The notes: generated by a model not told the origin, from the sequence alone. DNA of 64,000 nucleotides from Echria macrotheca (GCA_030411725.1 MU839840.1:620001-684000), one strand, 5' to 3'. Positions 47,342 to 59,560 are shown, counted from the first letter of the stretch. Translations and numbers: made by a program.

Positions 47342-50300
47342 TCACCACACCTCCGGCCCAAACCTCCCCCCCTCGGGCACCGTAAGGTAAGCACAAGCCT
47401 GCCAGTCACACCCCCTCTTATACACCTCGGTCCCCCACCAACTAAACCCCCTCATCCAGCCAGGGTAGATGAACCCAAAGAAGACCACAACAATCCCAAA
47501 CGCCAGCCCCGAATCGAGCGCGGCGCTCAGCGTCATGACATACTTGGCCCACCAATCCGGCGCGCGCCGCTTGATCAGGTAGTTGAACACATAACACACC
47601 ACCGCCCAGACCGAGAAATTGAGGCCCGTGGCCGGCGGGATCCAGCCCAGCGAGCCGAACAGCACGGGCAGATTGATCTTGCGCACGATACTCTCGCGAC
47701 GGCGGCGCGCATACAACCACAACGGGATGGGCAGGACGGCCCCGATGGCAAACGCCCAGATCAGACAGCGGTAGGTTGCGTTCCTTCCAAAAAACTCGCT
47801 CGGGCCGACGACGCCCCACAGGATCGACCCGTTGAAGTGGACGCGCGCGATCGGACAGGTGAAGCCGTTGACGGCCTGGGGCGTGCAGATCCCCGGGACG
47901 TTGACGAACATCCAGTTGAGCACGCCGATCTGGGTTATCGACGAGACGATCGTGGCGACCATCTGCACCGCAAATAAAATCCGGGGAGGGATCTTCATGT
48001 AGTGGCCCAGCTTTAAGTCCGACGCAAACTTGATGCCCTGCGCCGACGAGATGTAGCCGTACGTCACAAAGACCATGTTGGCGACTGGGCGGCCGGGGAA
48101 GATGACGCCGGCGACGAGTTGGCAGATCAGGTAGATGCTGCTGTGTTGGTTCGTTACCGCCATGATGATGCCGATCGGTATGAACAGGACGCTGCATATC
48201 GCCAGGGCCAGCAGCAGGCCGTACCACGGGAGGTGGATGGGGTAACTGGTATGTCAGTTGACGTGTCTCGAAAGGATTAAAACAACTTACTATTCCACGA
48301 CAAAAATGCCAACGGTCGTCATGGATATAAAAGTAACTAGATACCACATCATCGGGGCATCCTTGTACCGCCTCATCAGCCGGTTGTGGACGTCCTCTCG
48401 ACTCATGAGGTTGTCCATGCTCAACGATGACCTGACCGTGTTGAGCCTGGGGTTGCTGCCTGTCCGCGCCGGCCGGGATGGTCCCTCACCACTCCCAACT
48501 GGCTGGTACGCGGGCTTGGACTCGCTGCTGGTCTCTTCCAGGGACCGCTTCCACTGCGCCCAGATATCCCGGCCATGCCAACACATCGTGTGGGTGAGAA
48601 GAGCGGCAAGTCCGGCAAACTGAACACCATAGCTCAACACGTATGTGATGGGCAGAAAAACGCGGCTGTATTTAGAATACGCCTCGCGGTCGAAGAGAAA
48701 ATCTTTTGTCAGAACTTTGCTGACATCGTAGATGTGTCCGGTGTTGTCGAACACGGCAGCTGACAGAATCGGCATGTACGACGAGTACAGCCAGTTGCTG
48801 TAATACGCGATGGGCGCGATAACCCACATAACGACAACAAGACCGGCGACCACGTTCATGGCCGCCCAGAAAGGCGTCAACAGCGGCGACCCGATATAGG
48901 CAATCTGGGCCCAGTCAAAGGTCACGGGAAACAGACCGAGGCCCGAGACGACCCCGAATAGGTTGGCCACCACAACACTGTCAGGCGCAAACCAAGTGAT
49001 GACGTTGAAGTAGCTCAGAGCCGGCATCAGCAGCCCCGGGAGGAAATAGAAGAGAAAGGCCACCAGCCAGACGGCGTAGAAGAATTTCCACCGGCTGATG
49101 CGCCAGCCATTGGCCGGCTTGTTTTCCTCCTTGTGGAGCGTTGTAAACATGGCGGCCGACATGAGCGTTCCCGGCCAGATCATGCCACTCGGTCGCACCA
49201 GGAACCGCCGGGTGAGACCGGCGAACGTGTAGCCGAGTATCTGGGTAGACAGCGTGAGGAGAAGCTGGTACACGATCCCGGCCTCCTGCTTGTAGAACTG
49301 CGTCTGCTCCACAATGACATCCGTCGCAAAGGCGAACCCAAACGATACATTGCTGCTCACGTACACGCAGCTGTGTTCCTTTTCATTCCAGCGGCCTTGG
49401 GCCAGCCACAGCCGGAACCGGTCGAGTCGCCCCCTCCTCTCCCAGGGTACGATATGTGGGTGTTCCTCGGACGGGCTCATCGGTGGCATATTCGCGGTGC
49501 GGACGCCGTCCACGAATTCTTCTGGGGGGTCGTCTGCTCGTTTGAGCACCAGATCCCAGACAATCCCGAGTGGATGAACAAGCAACAAGGCGATGACTGG
49601 CGTAATAGCGACACTCGGGTATCTCAGAGAAAAGAACAAATTGGTCGACGATCCCAAGAAAGAAAACAATATAGACAAAATCCACATCCTAGGCGTGTTG
49701 ATAGACAGACTGGTGTTATCCGTGGGCGCTACCGATGCCCTGACTTGGGCATACGGAGAGTTGTCTGGCGGGTTTTCCTCGTCTTCGAGGTCTGAGTAGT
49801 CGACGAGAGATTCATCGTCATCCTGGCCGTCCAGCTTGGGCGCGTCGTTGATGTCATTCAGCAGGGCGCCCTCGGTGGTCCCAAAACGGCCCTCAATGCC
49901 GCCGGTAACAACAGAGCTCCCCAGCTCTTCTGAGGGCCGAGACATTCTCCTCCCGGTGGCGGATCTGGCCTGCGACACATCGCTGCGTCTCCTGACCTCC
50001 CTCGGGCCATAATCACTTATAAGTCTGACATCGTCGGCGGGCGAGGATGCCCTGCTGGAGCTGCTGGCTGAACTGTCGGCCGTGGCTCCGTACGAGGGAC
50101 TGCTGAACCCGGCGGTCGAGCGCAGGGCGGGGGGATCGGAGATCATGGGGCCGGGACGGGTCGCCGTCGCGTCGGTTCCGGACTCGAGCCGGGGGCCATT
50201 GGGGGACTGGCGTTGGACGTTGCCGTCCGGGTCGAGGGCGTGGGCGGTATTTGAATCCGAGGCCGTGAGAGTTGAAGGGGCGGGTGCCTGCGTGGGGTCC

Positions 50301-50398
50301 GAGGTGGGAATGCGCTCCAGGCGGCGGAGCGGAAAGGAGTCGGGGTCAGAAGCGCAGGACTCGCTGGATGGACGGCCGTGGGTGCGGGTGGAGGTCAT
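47342..50398 (-). CDS. OPT-family oligopeptide transporter
   Basis: There are two exons, 50398-48291 and 48245-47342, with a 45-nt intron (GTAAGT..CAG), giving 1,003 aa. The first 240 residues are Ser/Pro/Asp-rich and disordered, presumably cytosolic, with an acidic segment (DDDESLVDYSDLEDEE) just before the membrane part. About 14 hydrophobic segments follow, with OPT landmarks such as SILFSFLGSSTNLFFSLRYP, QILGYTFAGLTRRFLVRPSG, PAALSYF-type and SVVVANLFG, and after the splice VEYYPIHLPWYGLLLA and NYLIKRRAPDWWAKY. OPT proteins import small peptides or metal chelates with protons across the plasma or organelle membrane; the substrate cannot be read from sequence. The start is the first ATG (MTSTRTHGRPS); the frame extends upstream without an ATG. 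Confidence 0.93.
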
Positions 50399-51030
50399 AT
50401 GCTGGTGTGTCGGGGGTATCCTGCTGCCTGCCTCTCTGGGCCTGGAGGGTGCAGCGTCGCGATGACTCGACTGTCTGCACGGATGCGGCCCTGGGAAGGA
50501 GGGTTGCACGGTTTAGCGAAACAAATTGATCCGTCTTATGTGCAAGCATTTGGGTGCGATATCAGCCCTTCCTCTTCCGATTGGACTCGGAAGCGCGAAG
50601 TGGTCGGTCGGGAATGTGCAGACTGGAGTTGTCGCACGAGAAATGCGCTGGTGGACAGTGGTGCTTGCACTGCTTGGTGAGTGGCATCATGGGGCGGGGT
50701 TGCCCACCCGCCGACCAGGATCGCTAGGGTCCGCGTCGGCATCCAGTCTGTGTGATGTCGGGCATCCGATTAGATCGATAAGATGGCAGCTTTTGGTTTG
50801 CTGAGTGGTCATTGACAGCTTGACACAACGTTCCCGGTGTTTGTCAAAGCCAGCGAAAAACCGGTTGCGTCTGCTGACCGACAACGCCGAGCTTGGTATC
50901 CGCCATTCTGCACAAACTGCCTCAGCGACGCGAGGGGGCTGGTTGGTGGAGGACAACACCTTGAGACAGAGACGAAAGAATTGGGCGTCATCGAAGGGCC
51001 CACACCGGCATGGTTGAGGAGCAATTCGCC
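50399..51030. other. Divergent promoter region
   Basis: Between the OPT transporter (-) and the folate cyclo-ligase (+). Short frames only; no gene seen. Confidence 0.55.
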
Positions 51031-51808
51031 ATGGCATCTTTATATGCTGCGAAACAGCAGCTTCGGTCCTTGATGAAACAGAAACTTGCCGCCATCTCGA
51101 ACGAATCGGCACTATCACAGAGTACGACACCATGCTGATCAAACGCGGGCCCAACTGACCCCTCCAGGTACCGTTGTTTCCAACACACTAAAAAACTTTC
51201 GTCCCTATGCAGATGCCAAGCGCATCAGCGTTTTTCTGTCGATGCCCAACGGCGAGATTCAGACAGACCCCATCGTAAGGCACGCGCTCGAATCCGGCAA
51301 GGAGGTCTTTGTGCCGTATCTCCACAAAAACCCAACCTCATCGCCAGATCTGCCGGCCCGGGTCATGGACATGGTCCGCCTCAGGGATGTTGGTGACTAC
51401 GAATCCCTGAAGCCGGATCGGTGGGGCATCCCCAGCGTCGACCCGGCCACGGTTCACCAAAGGCAGAGGATATTCGGCGGTCCCGATGCCCACCACTCGG
51501 AGCAAACATTTTTGGATCTCATTCTGATGCCGGGCGTCGCTTTCGACATGGACCCGAGGACCGGGGCGATTCGGCGGCTCGGCCACGGCAAGGGCTTCTA
51601 CGACTACTTCATCAGTCGCCATAACGCAAAGCTGTCGTCGCTAGGGGAACGCGGTCCTGCATTGCTGCTTGGCTTAGCCCTGTCTGAACAGTTGCTCTCG
51701 TCCCCCTCCGAGGGGACCGTACCTGTTGGTCCCCTAGACCAAACGCTAGACGGGTTGATACTGGGCAATGGTGATATCAAGCGCGCCAACCATAATAAAA
51801 GAGAATAA
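51031..51808 (+). CDS. FAU1: 5-formyltetrahydrofolate cyclo-ligase
   Basis: It converts 5-formyl-THF with ATP to 5,10-methenyl-THF, returning stored folate to one-carbon metabolism. There are two exons, 51031-51121 and 51168-51808, with a 46-nt intron (GTACGA..CCAG), giving 243 aa; yeast Fau1 is 211 aa. The first exon encodes the N-terminal helix (ASLYAAKQQLRSLMKQKLAA) with the conserved K-x2-L-R pattern. The second carries SVFLSMPNGEIQTDPIV, the conserved WGIPSVD region, LDLILMPGVAFD and the family signature GHGKGFYDYF near residue 180. The ATG at 51031 is in GCCATGG. Upstream, the long frame lacks the splice and is not the start. Convergent with SmE, only 93 bases apart. Confidence 0.92.
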
Positions 51809-51901
51809 TCCCAATCCCTTCAGCCACCGTACGCCAGTCCAGTTCCCCTTGGTATCCCATTTTTGTCGTGTCCTGGGCTCCTTAGACTCCAATCGTCACC
51901 A

Positions 51902-52331
51902 CTATGTCGACAAGCTCTGGATCAGAGACACATTGTCGCCTTTTAGTAGAATTTGCTAGCCATGGTTAGCGATGGTACCTCTATTGGAGAATAAACCGTA
52001 CCCCCAAGTGTCTCCTTGTCTCCTTGTCGTTGGTCTTGGTGATCTGCTTCACTTCGATCGCGTCGTCGATCTGTGCTGTTAGCTCGGCTCAAGAGAGTCG
52101 TCTTCGGGCAACCTACAACCAGGTTCATGAACTCATCGAAGCCCTAAGGACATGTTAGCGTAGTTCATCCGTACAGAGCTGGGTGCCTACTCTAATAGTG
52201 CCGATAATGCGGATCGAGAGCTGCTCGTAGAGCCAGATCTGCACCGTCGTGCGCTGTTGTAGGAGGCGAAATAGAAAATTGATGGGGGGGAGGAGTACAC
52301 GGCGACCGCCGCCACCACCTCTGCCTGTCAT
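51902..52331 (-). CDS. SME1: Small nuclear ribonucleoprotein SmE
   Basis: This is a core Sm-ring protein of spliceosomal snRNPs. It is assembled from four tiny exons: 52331-52191, 52143-52117 (only 27 nt), 52070-52002 and 51955-51902. The three introns are 47, 46 and 46 nt, each with GT..AG and a GCTAAC branch motif. All junctions are phase 0 and the product is 96 aa, the normal size. Sm1 motif: LLQQRTTVQIWLYEQLSIRI, then GFDEFMNLVIDDAIEV; Sm2 motif: GQILLKGDNVSLIQS. The N-terminus is Gly-rich (MTGRGGGGGRRVLLPPI). One residue is odd: the usual Glu of R-I-E-G in Sm1 is Ile here (RIIGTIRGF). It shares a 517-base promoter region with the MTR10-like gene. Confidence 0.94.
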
Positions 52332-52848
52332 TGCGATAGTTTCGGTCGGGTTCGTGGGTACAGTCGACAATGAGATCGAAATTGTGGCACGCGCCTTGAC
52401 GTGACGTGAATTTCCAGGCAAGAAATCGGGTCTGAGACTTGGCCTGTGCTCAGAGCTTAGCCACAGCCGGCCCCGCGGCGTCAGAGCCTCGCGACCCGCC
52501 GGCCGGGGGGAAGTTTGCTGGTGGGAGGGGCAGCTGGTGGGGCGGTGCGTTCAAGTGCCTGAAGTTGCTTGCATCAGTCATTATTTTCGACGTAGGTTAC
52601 CATCACCACGAACCTTCCCCCGCCGATAAACCATCCCGTCTTCGTCTCCCGTCCACACTGAAGAAACGCGGCTGGGATTCTGGAATTCCTTCTTTGTCCT
52701 CCTCAGCAGTCTTTTAAAAGCAACCGACAGCTTTCAGCAACTCGAGAAACGCGACTTCGGAAGGCGGGGCTTTCATTTTGCAGCTCGAGCGGCGGCATCA
52801 TCCCACGCGCAATTCACCTGGTGCTGATCCGCCCTTCAACTGCCCGCC
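52332..52848. other. Divergent promoter, SmE / Mtr10
   Basis: No gene seen. It is GC-rich in the middle (CCGGCCGGGGGG near 52500), becoming mixed near the Mtr10 start. Confidence 0.55.
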
Positions 52849-55800
52849 ATGGCCTCCAATGGGGCTCCGGCCGACTTCTCCATCCCCAACGTCCTCGCCG
52901 CCGTGCTTACGATGCGCGGCGGCGACGCCGAGAAGAAGAAGGTCGCTGTCGACTATCTGTCTAAGTTCCAGAAATCGGTACGTCCACATGCGATGCCGAC
53001 GGCCCGCTACGGACAATGCTAACCGTCCACAGAAAGATGCCTGGCCGACCACGATATCCATCCTCCAGACGTCGACCGAGGCTGACGTCCAGCTATTCGC
53101 CGCAACCACGCTGAAAGGCAAAGTACGCCGACCCGGCCCGATGATAGAGTCGCTAGATACTGACGTGGGAAGATCACATATGATCTAGCAGTGCAGGTAC
53201 CCGAGGCAGACGTCGCTGCCCTGCGTAACCAGATCCTGGTGCTTCTAAAGAAGTTTGCGCCTGGACCCAAGCCCGTCCGAGTCCAGCTCTGCGTGTGCCT
53301 CGCCATTTTGGCCATTCAGATGCAGACATGGAAGGACGTACTTCCCACGGTGGCTCAAAGCCTAGGAAACGACGTCGCGAGCCATGCCTGCATCTTGGAC
53401 TTTTTGCGAGTGCTCCCTGAAGAGGTCACCGAAGGCCGGAAAATCACCCTGTCTGTATGTGAATCGGTGCCGCAGCTCGCTCTTACCTCCGCCTCGCATC
53501 CCATTTCGTCGGATCGGCCTAGGATCAGTCTCTAACATGTTGGTCATAGGAAGAAGAACTCACGCAGAGGACGTCGGAACTGCTCGCCGACAACTCGGAG
53601 CAAGTCGTCCAGTTGCTTATCAGCTACGCGCAGTCTTCTCGTAAGTCATATGCCGTTAGTTGCGAATGGACTGCTGACAGGTTTTAGCTGCGGCGGCGGC
53701 TAACCCCCAACTCTTCGAGTGTATCACATCATGGCTTCGCGAAGTGCCGGTCAGCGTGGTCGCTACCTCGCCGCTGCTGGACGCGGTGATGAACGGCCTT
53801 GCACACGAAAACTCGCTCCAGGCAGCTGCCGAATGCCTGGGCGTCATGTGTCGCGAGACCAAGGACGTGGACGAGAGCATCGAGACGATAAAAGTCCTAC
53901 TTCCCCGGATTCTCGAGCTCAGACCGCGGATCCGGGCCCTAGTGGAGGAAGAGGACATTGAGGGTTTCAAGGCCATCACCAAAGTTTTCGCCGAGGCTGG
54001 TGATTCGTGGACGCTTCTCGTCGCTCGCTCGCCCCAGGAACTCCGGCCGCTGGTCGACGCGCTGCTCGAGTGCTGCGCCAGGGACAAGGATCGCGACGTC
54101 ATACACTTTACCTTCACATTCTGGTACGAGCTGAAGCAGTATCTGACGCTGGAGCACTACATGGAAGCGAGGCTTCAGTTGCGCGATGTCTTCGCTAAGC
54201 TCGTTCACATCCTTCTAAAACACTTGGAATACCCGCAGTCGGACGATCCGAACGAGATCGACCTGTTTGACGGCGATCGCGAGCAGGAGGAGAAGTTCCG
54301 CGAGTTCCGCCATCTCATGGGCGATACACTCAAGGATTCCTGCGAGGTGATGGGGGTTTCGGAGTGCCTTACGATTGTCCTCGATGCTATCAAGAAGTGG
54401 AGACTGGAATATGGCAGCCGGGCTACCGCCAATTCGGTTCCGCACTGGCAGTCACTCGAGGCGCCCGTGTTTGCGATGAGGGCCATGGGCCGCATGGTGG
54501 ATAAGGACGAAAGCACCGTTTTGCCCCAGATCATGCCACTGCTCGTCCAGATTCCCATCAACAATGAGAAGCTCCGGTTTGCGGCCATCATGACGTTTGG
54601 TCGGTACACCGAGTGGACAGCGGCCCACCCCGAGTTTCTCGAACCTCAGTTTCAGTACATCATAGCGTCGTTCCAGACTGAGTCCCAGGAGATTCTTCGG
54701 GCCGCGGCACAGGCGTTCAAGTATTTCTGTGTCGACTGTAAGGATCTTCTGGGGTCACAGGTGACAGAGCTTCAGGTCTTTTACGACCAGATCCTCGACA
54801 AGCTGCCCGAGAGCAGCAAAGAAGAGGTTACCGAGGGCGTGGCGACGGTCGTCGGAGCGCAAAAGGCTGAGGATGCCTATCGGCTGCTGAAGCTCTACTG
54901 CGATCCTCTGGTGCAGCGGTTGATGGCCAAGGCGAACAAGGCGGCTGACGAAAAGGCAAACAATGCGGCTGACGACAAGGCCAAGCTCGATCTTGCCGGT
55001 AAGTGCGGTCCCTCTTTGTGGGCGTATCAAGCTAACCCCGGCAGACCACATCAACCTCCTCACGCACTTCGCCCAGCGGGTGGTCCCGTATGTGCCGAGC
55101 AACGTGGAGAACCCTGCTGTCAAGTACTGGCAAGGGGTTTTCCACATCCTCTCGACCATCCTCGCCAACTTCATCACGTTCGTTCCGATCTGCGAGCGGA
55201 TATGTCGATGCTGGCGCTTCATGGTGATATCGTACCGGACCGCCATGACACCTCTGCTTGCACCGCTAGCCAACAACCTGGCCGAGGGATTCGAAAAATC
55301 AAAACAGGGGTGCTTCCTCTGGGCGACGGCGGCCATCCTGCGCGAGTTCTCCGAGGACCGAGAGCATGTGCCCGATAACATCGCCGATAGCATCTACATA
55401 TTCTTCGAGGCGCAAGCGACCAGCATGCTTCGTATGATGAGCACGCTACCTCCGATCGACCTGCCCGACGTCATCGAGGACTTTTACCGCTTGCTGATCG
55501 ATGCGCTGCTGTACTATCCTCAGAAGCTGATCCCATCTCCACTCTTCACGCCCATTTTCCAGGCGGCCATCTCGGCGCTGACTCTGGAGAAGCAGGAGCC
55601 CGTGTCGGCTGTTCTGCACTATCTCCGGGATCTTCTCACCTATGGTGGCCCTAATCCGGCGGGGTCGAGCAACAACCAGACCACGGAGCAGCTTCGCCAA
55701 ATTGTTCACCAGTTGCTGCTGACGCACGGCGAGGCGCTGGTGAAGCAGACCATGGCTGGCATGATGATGACTTTTCCTCGTGACTGTTTCGCAGATGGAA

Positions 55801-56078
55801 GTGCAGTAGTACTTGCCATGTTTGAGCTTCTCCCCGCCGAGACGACGACCTGGGTGGAGCGCACGATCCACATGCTGCCTCCGGGAACGGTGGCGCCTCA
55901 CGAGGCGGCCCGTCTGCTAACTAAGATCAGGGAGAAGCTGCAACATGTAGACGCCTCCTCGCTGCGGTCTCTGCGGTCCTTGCTGCAAGACTTTACCAAC
56001 ACATACCGCCGGCGTTACGTTGCACCGCGCGACGGGCTTGGTGAACTCGAGGCAGCCCGGTTCCACTTTGAGGGCTAG
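52849..56078 (+). CDS. MTR10: Nuclear import receptor, Mtr10/transportin-3 family
   Basis: A karyopherin beta that imports SR-type RNA-binding proteins and, in yeast, also affects tRNA return to the nucleus. There are six exons (52849-52977, 53033-53122, 53197-53454, 53550-53640, 53688-54998, 55045-56078), all joins in frame, giving 970 aa, against 972 for yeast Mtr10. The N-terminus shows the importin-beta-like start (VLAAVLTMRGGDAEKKKVAV; YLSKFQKS, KDAWPTTISIL), followed by the exportin-1-like repeat (LRNQILVLLKKFA, VRVQLCVCLAILAIQM). The remainder is a chain of HEAT-like helices, including FWYELKQYL and DRDVIHFTF. A Lys/Ala-rich repeat (ANKAADEKANNAADDKAK, about residues 625-645) looks like a species-specific insert. 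The ATG is in GCCATGG. Confidence 0.92.
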
Positions 56079-56746
56079 GCTGATGAGCCTCTACTAATTT
56101 CACGAACCAGAGCGTGTCCACGCGTGGGGAAGCTCGTAAGGAGTGATTACTCACGCGTTAGATCAGCCCAAGTTTTATCAATACGGATGTATGTAGATAG
56201 AGGGAGCGTGTCGGGTTAGATTCTCGGCATCAGTGAAAAGCTGGAGTGCATTAGGGATAACGGATGGGCATATGAGGAGGGATGGGCATATGAGGAGGGA
56301 TGGGCATATTGGGGGAGGGAGTATGGACGAAGTTTGGAGGGATGTGCGGGCTTTGAGCGTGCCCTTGGTAGTAGTCATACTTGACCCATAGAGAATAAAA
56401 TCAGCGTTTCTACGACATGTGTATGCTGGAACAAGAAGCGTGGTAGCACTGATCTACCTCGTGCAATCCAGCAGTTTCATAAGTAATAGTCTCCCGAGAA
56501 GCGTATCAGATATCTACTCACAACTAAGCAGCTTGTTAGGCTAGGCAGGAGCACCCAGGGAAAATGGAAGGCACGCATAGACACAGGCAACTGTATTTAG
56601 CCAGCCACAGGCTCACTTCTCCTCTTCACCCAAACCAAGCATCCTTACCTAGTCTTTCAAGTTTCAGGGCTTGATGTGTGGTGAGAATGACATGACAAAA
56701 ATGCGACTATACAATGCTGATATTTATTGACCATTAAACCCAATAT
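56079..56746. other. Convergent intergenic region
   Basis: 3' flanks of MTR10 (+) and the glycosyltransferase (-). Apart from the tandem repeat below, nothing is recognised. Confidence 0.6.
56262..56310. repeat. 18-nt tandem repeat, 2.7 copies
   Basis: The unit GGATGGGCATATGAGGAG occurs twice exactly and a third time in part; each carries a CATATG palindrome. Confidence 0.9.
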
Positions 56747-58639
56747 TCATTCCTTGTCCGGTTCCCATATCAACAAGACGACCGAGTCCACATCGGACCT
56801 CTCCTCGTCGTCGCTATGCACCAGGTCGCCGGGGCTACGATCATCAAAGTCCCCGCTGACGGCATTATCCCCGCCCCTGCGGTTCACATAGGCCTGCCAA
56901 ACCTCGCCGTTGGGCCTGACCTTGGCATCCAGCAGCCTAAATGTCTTCTTGCGCCCCTTCCACATGATCGGCACTGGCTCGTCTTCCTCCTCGGTACTCA
57001 CGACGACCAGCCTCTCGCCCACGACGGGCGGATTCTGCGTGCCGTCGCGGTTCTGCTGGTGCTGCGTGACGAGCAGTTTCGGATCCCGCACCGCCTCGAC
57101 GCCGCCGGGGTACTCGGTCAGGGTGTATCCGTTCACCAGGAGCCAGCCGTCGGGGAACAGGAAGCGGCGCAGGAAGCAGGCCTCGCCGCATGTCGACGTG
57201 ACGAGGTGGCCCTTGCCTGCCTCGAAACGGTGGTAGTTCCGGTAGCGGTGCATCGCGAGCGGGAGCGCGCCGGTGCCGTAGCCTCCTCCCATGGAGGTGA
57301 TCTGATGTGTGTGGGTGTGGGAGCGGTGGGACGGGTTATACAGCCCCGGGAGCACGTGGAGCCGCACGTCGGGCGCGTGGCGCGCGATGCACTCGTACAG
57401 CAGCATGTCCCAGGCCTTGCCCTCCTCGCCGGGCTGGCCGGACGTGCGCGTGTATTGCAGACACAGCAGCTGGCCGGCCATGTCGAGCATGCCAGGGGTC
57501 ATGAAGACGGCGGCGCCGCCGTACGTGAGCATGCGTCTGGTCCCGCCGATGTCGTCTTCCTCTCCGGGGGACTCGTCGACCAGCCAGTCGGACCGCTCGC
57601 TCGGCACGCCGATGTAGAAAGTCTTGTCCGGGTCGAAGCGGGCCTTTAGGGTGTCGAGGAGTTTTCCGACGCACGGGAAGAAGACGTCGTCGTCGACGAG
57701 GCCAAAGTACTTCCTCCCGCCGTGCGGGCCCTCGCCGATACGGCGGCGCATCATGCTCTGGATCAGCTGGGCGTAGCGGCCCCCCGCGTCGCCGGCCGTT
57801 TCGCTGGCCGCCGACACGTCCGCGTCGATGCCCAGCCGGCGCAGCATGTCCCGTACCGCGACCACCTGCCGCTCGGTCGCGCCGTGGAGCGAGACGACGA
57901 GTCCCGCACCGTTGGACACGCCGCGGCCGTCCGTCAGCCAGCGCGCCCAGTCGTGCATGACGGCGCGGTCGGCGTACATCAGACGCGCATACGTCGTCGA
58001 GACGGCCACCAGCAGCGCCGACGCGTCGACCTGCGCCGGCGTGGCGGATTTCGGCCCGGGGCCGAGGGGTATTGATAATATGGCGTCGTCGCGCACGTTG
58101 AGACTCACGCCGACGTCGTCATCGTCGTAGTCCAGCCGGGCCCGGACGAAGCCCAGGGGCGGATCGGCTTCCAAAAAGCCCTCGTCCGTCTCGACCAGCG
58201 ACGGCCGTCCATTCCTGCTGCTAGCCTTTTGCTTTTGCGATGAAAAAGACCACCACGAGGACGACTCCTTGTTCCCCTTGGGAGAAGAAGAGGAAGAAGA
58301 ATAATCCGCCCTCACCCGCCGCGCCACAAACGGCACCGAGCTGGTGAGCCCGTACTTGCGGCCCAGCGCGACGAGATACGAAGCGACGTCGGCATCAACA
58401 GCGGCGGCGCCGCCGTGCGTCCCGTTAACTCGTCCTCCTCCGTGCGGCGGCTTGATGGGCGAGCTCCACTCGGCCTTCCACGGCCCGGACGTCTTGCCCT
58501 CGGTCACGTCGTAGATGCTGCGCCGGTGGTGGGCGAGGCGCAGACAGATCAAAACAACGAGACCGAAGAGGAGCAGGACGGCCGCGTGTACGGCCTTGGC
58601 GCGGCCGTACGGGAGGAGGATGATGCGCCGGTAGAGCAT
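56747..58639 (-). CDS. GT31-like type II membrane glycosyltransferase
   Basis: Single exon, 630 aa. A short basic cytosolic end (MLYRRIILLPYGRAK) is followed by one membrane anchor (about residues 17-35, VHAAVLLLFGLVVLICLRL), then a lumenal Ser/Lys-rich stem and a catalytic domain. The metal-binding DxD motif reads YFGLVDDDVFFP near residue 315. Around it are GGAAVFMTPGML (near 383) and a conserved-looking Cys pair in TCGEACFLRRF. This is the layout of fungal GT31/Fringe-like Golgi enzymes; donor and acceptor are unknown. The start is the first ATG (58639); the frame runs further upstream only through a GTG. A His/Thr run (RSHTHTHQ) and acidic low-complexity tail are probably lineage-specific. 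Confidence 0.8.
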   Translation of the reverse strand: MLYRRIILLPYGRAKAVHAAVLLLFGLVVLICLRLAHHRRSIYDVTEGKTSGPWKAEWSSPIKPPHGGGRVNGTHGGAAAVDADVASYLVALGRKYGLTSSVPFVARRVRADYSSSSSSPKGNKESSSWWSFSSQKQKASSRNGRPSLVETDEGFLEADPPLGFVRARLDYDDDDVGVSLNVRDDAILSIPLGPGPKSATPAQVDASALLVAVSTTYARLMYADRAVMHDWARWLTDGRGVSNGAGLVVSLHGATERQVVAVRDMLRRLGIDADVSAASETAGDAGGRYAQLIQSMMRRRIGEGPHGGRKYFGLVDDDVFFPCVGKLLDTLKARFDPDKTFYIGVPSERSDWLVDESPGEEDDIGGTRRMLTYGGAAVFMTPGMLDMAGQLLCLQYTRTSGQPGEEGKAWDMLLYECIARHAPDVRLHVLPGLYNPSHRSHTHTHQITSMGGGYGTGALPLAMHRYRNYHRFEAGKGHLVTSTCGEACFLRRFLFPDGWLLVNGYTLTEYPGGVEAVRDPKLLVTQHQQNRDGTQNPPVVGERLVVVSTEEEDEPVPIMWKGRKKTFRLLDAKVRPNGEVWQAYVNRRGGDNAVSGDFDDRSPGDLVHSDDEERSDVDSVVLLIWEPDKE

Positions 58640-59560
58640 TTTGTTTGCAAATCCTTTGTCGGCGGCCGGAATCCGGAATTCGGTCGGCTGCGCGCGTCGC
58701 CTCCTCCGACTACTCAACTCATTCACTCACTCCACACTGTGCCGGGCCGCGTTTTGTCTGGTGTGTGTGTGTTATCGCCGTTTGGTCCGTTTGTCTTTCT
58801 CCCTCTCATCTGCTTTATTCCGAGTCCTTTCCTCCTCCCTCTCAGTCTGTCTGTCTGGTGGTCACGGGATTGGATTCTTCCCGGATAAAAAAATTGAGTA
58901 CGTATAGGGGCAAAAAAAAGCCACCTAATCTCTCTCCCTCTCTCAAAAAACGAATGACGCGAGCGAGTGTGTAGGTAGGCGAGGGGAAAGAAGGAGGAAA
59001 ACGAGCGTGGCCTCCTAATAATATCGCCGCATGTTTGAATCTCTCTGCAACAGAGAGAGAGAAGGACACGACGACGATAAGAAAGGACCCTGAATTGCGC
59101 GTGCGCCAGCCAACAATTGAAGAGGAAAAGAAAAAAGAGAACACAACAGCAGGCAGGGAAAACCGGAATGGCGTGCATAATAACATGGCGTCCTATCACA
59201 AGCAGCGGCATTTCATCCCCCTCCCCCCAATATTGCATGGCTGCCACATACTCGGGTCTTGGCATCCGGGAAGGCACTTTGGCCCGAATAGGCTGAAGCA
59301 CTTATCTCACCACCGGTCATCCCTTGTTCCTAGCCTGTTAATTTGTCTTTTTGTTCACCATTATTTATTATACGGGCATCTTGAACCCGAGGGGTCTTAT
59401 CGAATGCCGTTCCATCCTGATTTCCTCTCTCAAAACATCACCGATAAAAAAAACATCCATGCTAAAACATGCCTGCCGCCTCATCAACACCCCGGGACAT
59501 CTCATCAAGATAAAATGCTTAGAACTACAAAATTCACGGCTGTATTCCCGTACAACCTCC
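58640..59560. other. Intergenic region between same-strand genes
   Basis: It holds the promoter of the GT31-like gene and the 3' flank of the SLATT gene. GT-, CT- and GA-rich patches occur around 58758-58770, 58930-58945 and 59045-59062. No gene seen. Confidence 0.55.

Noticed and set aside
58640..58726. N-terminal extension of the glycosyltransferase (NELSSRRRRRAQPTEF)
   Set aside because: The extended frame begins at GTG; the first ATG is at 58639, directly before the basic end and membrane anchor expected of a type II Golgi enzyme.
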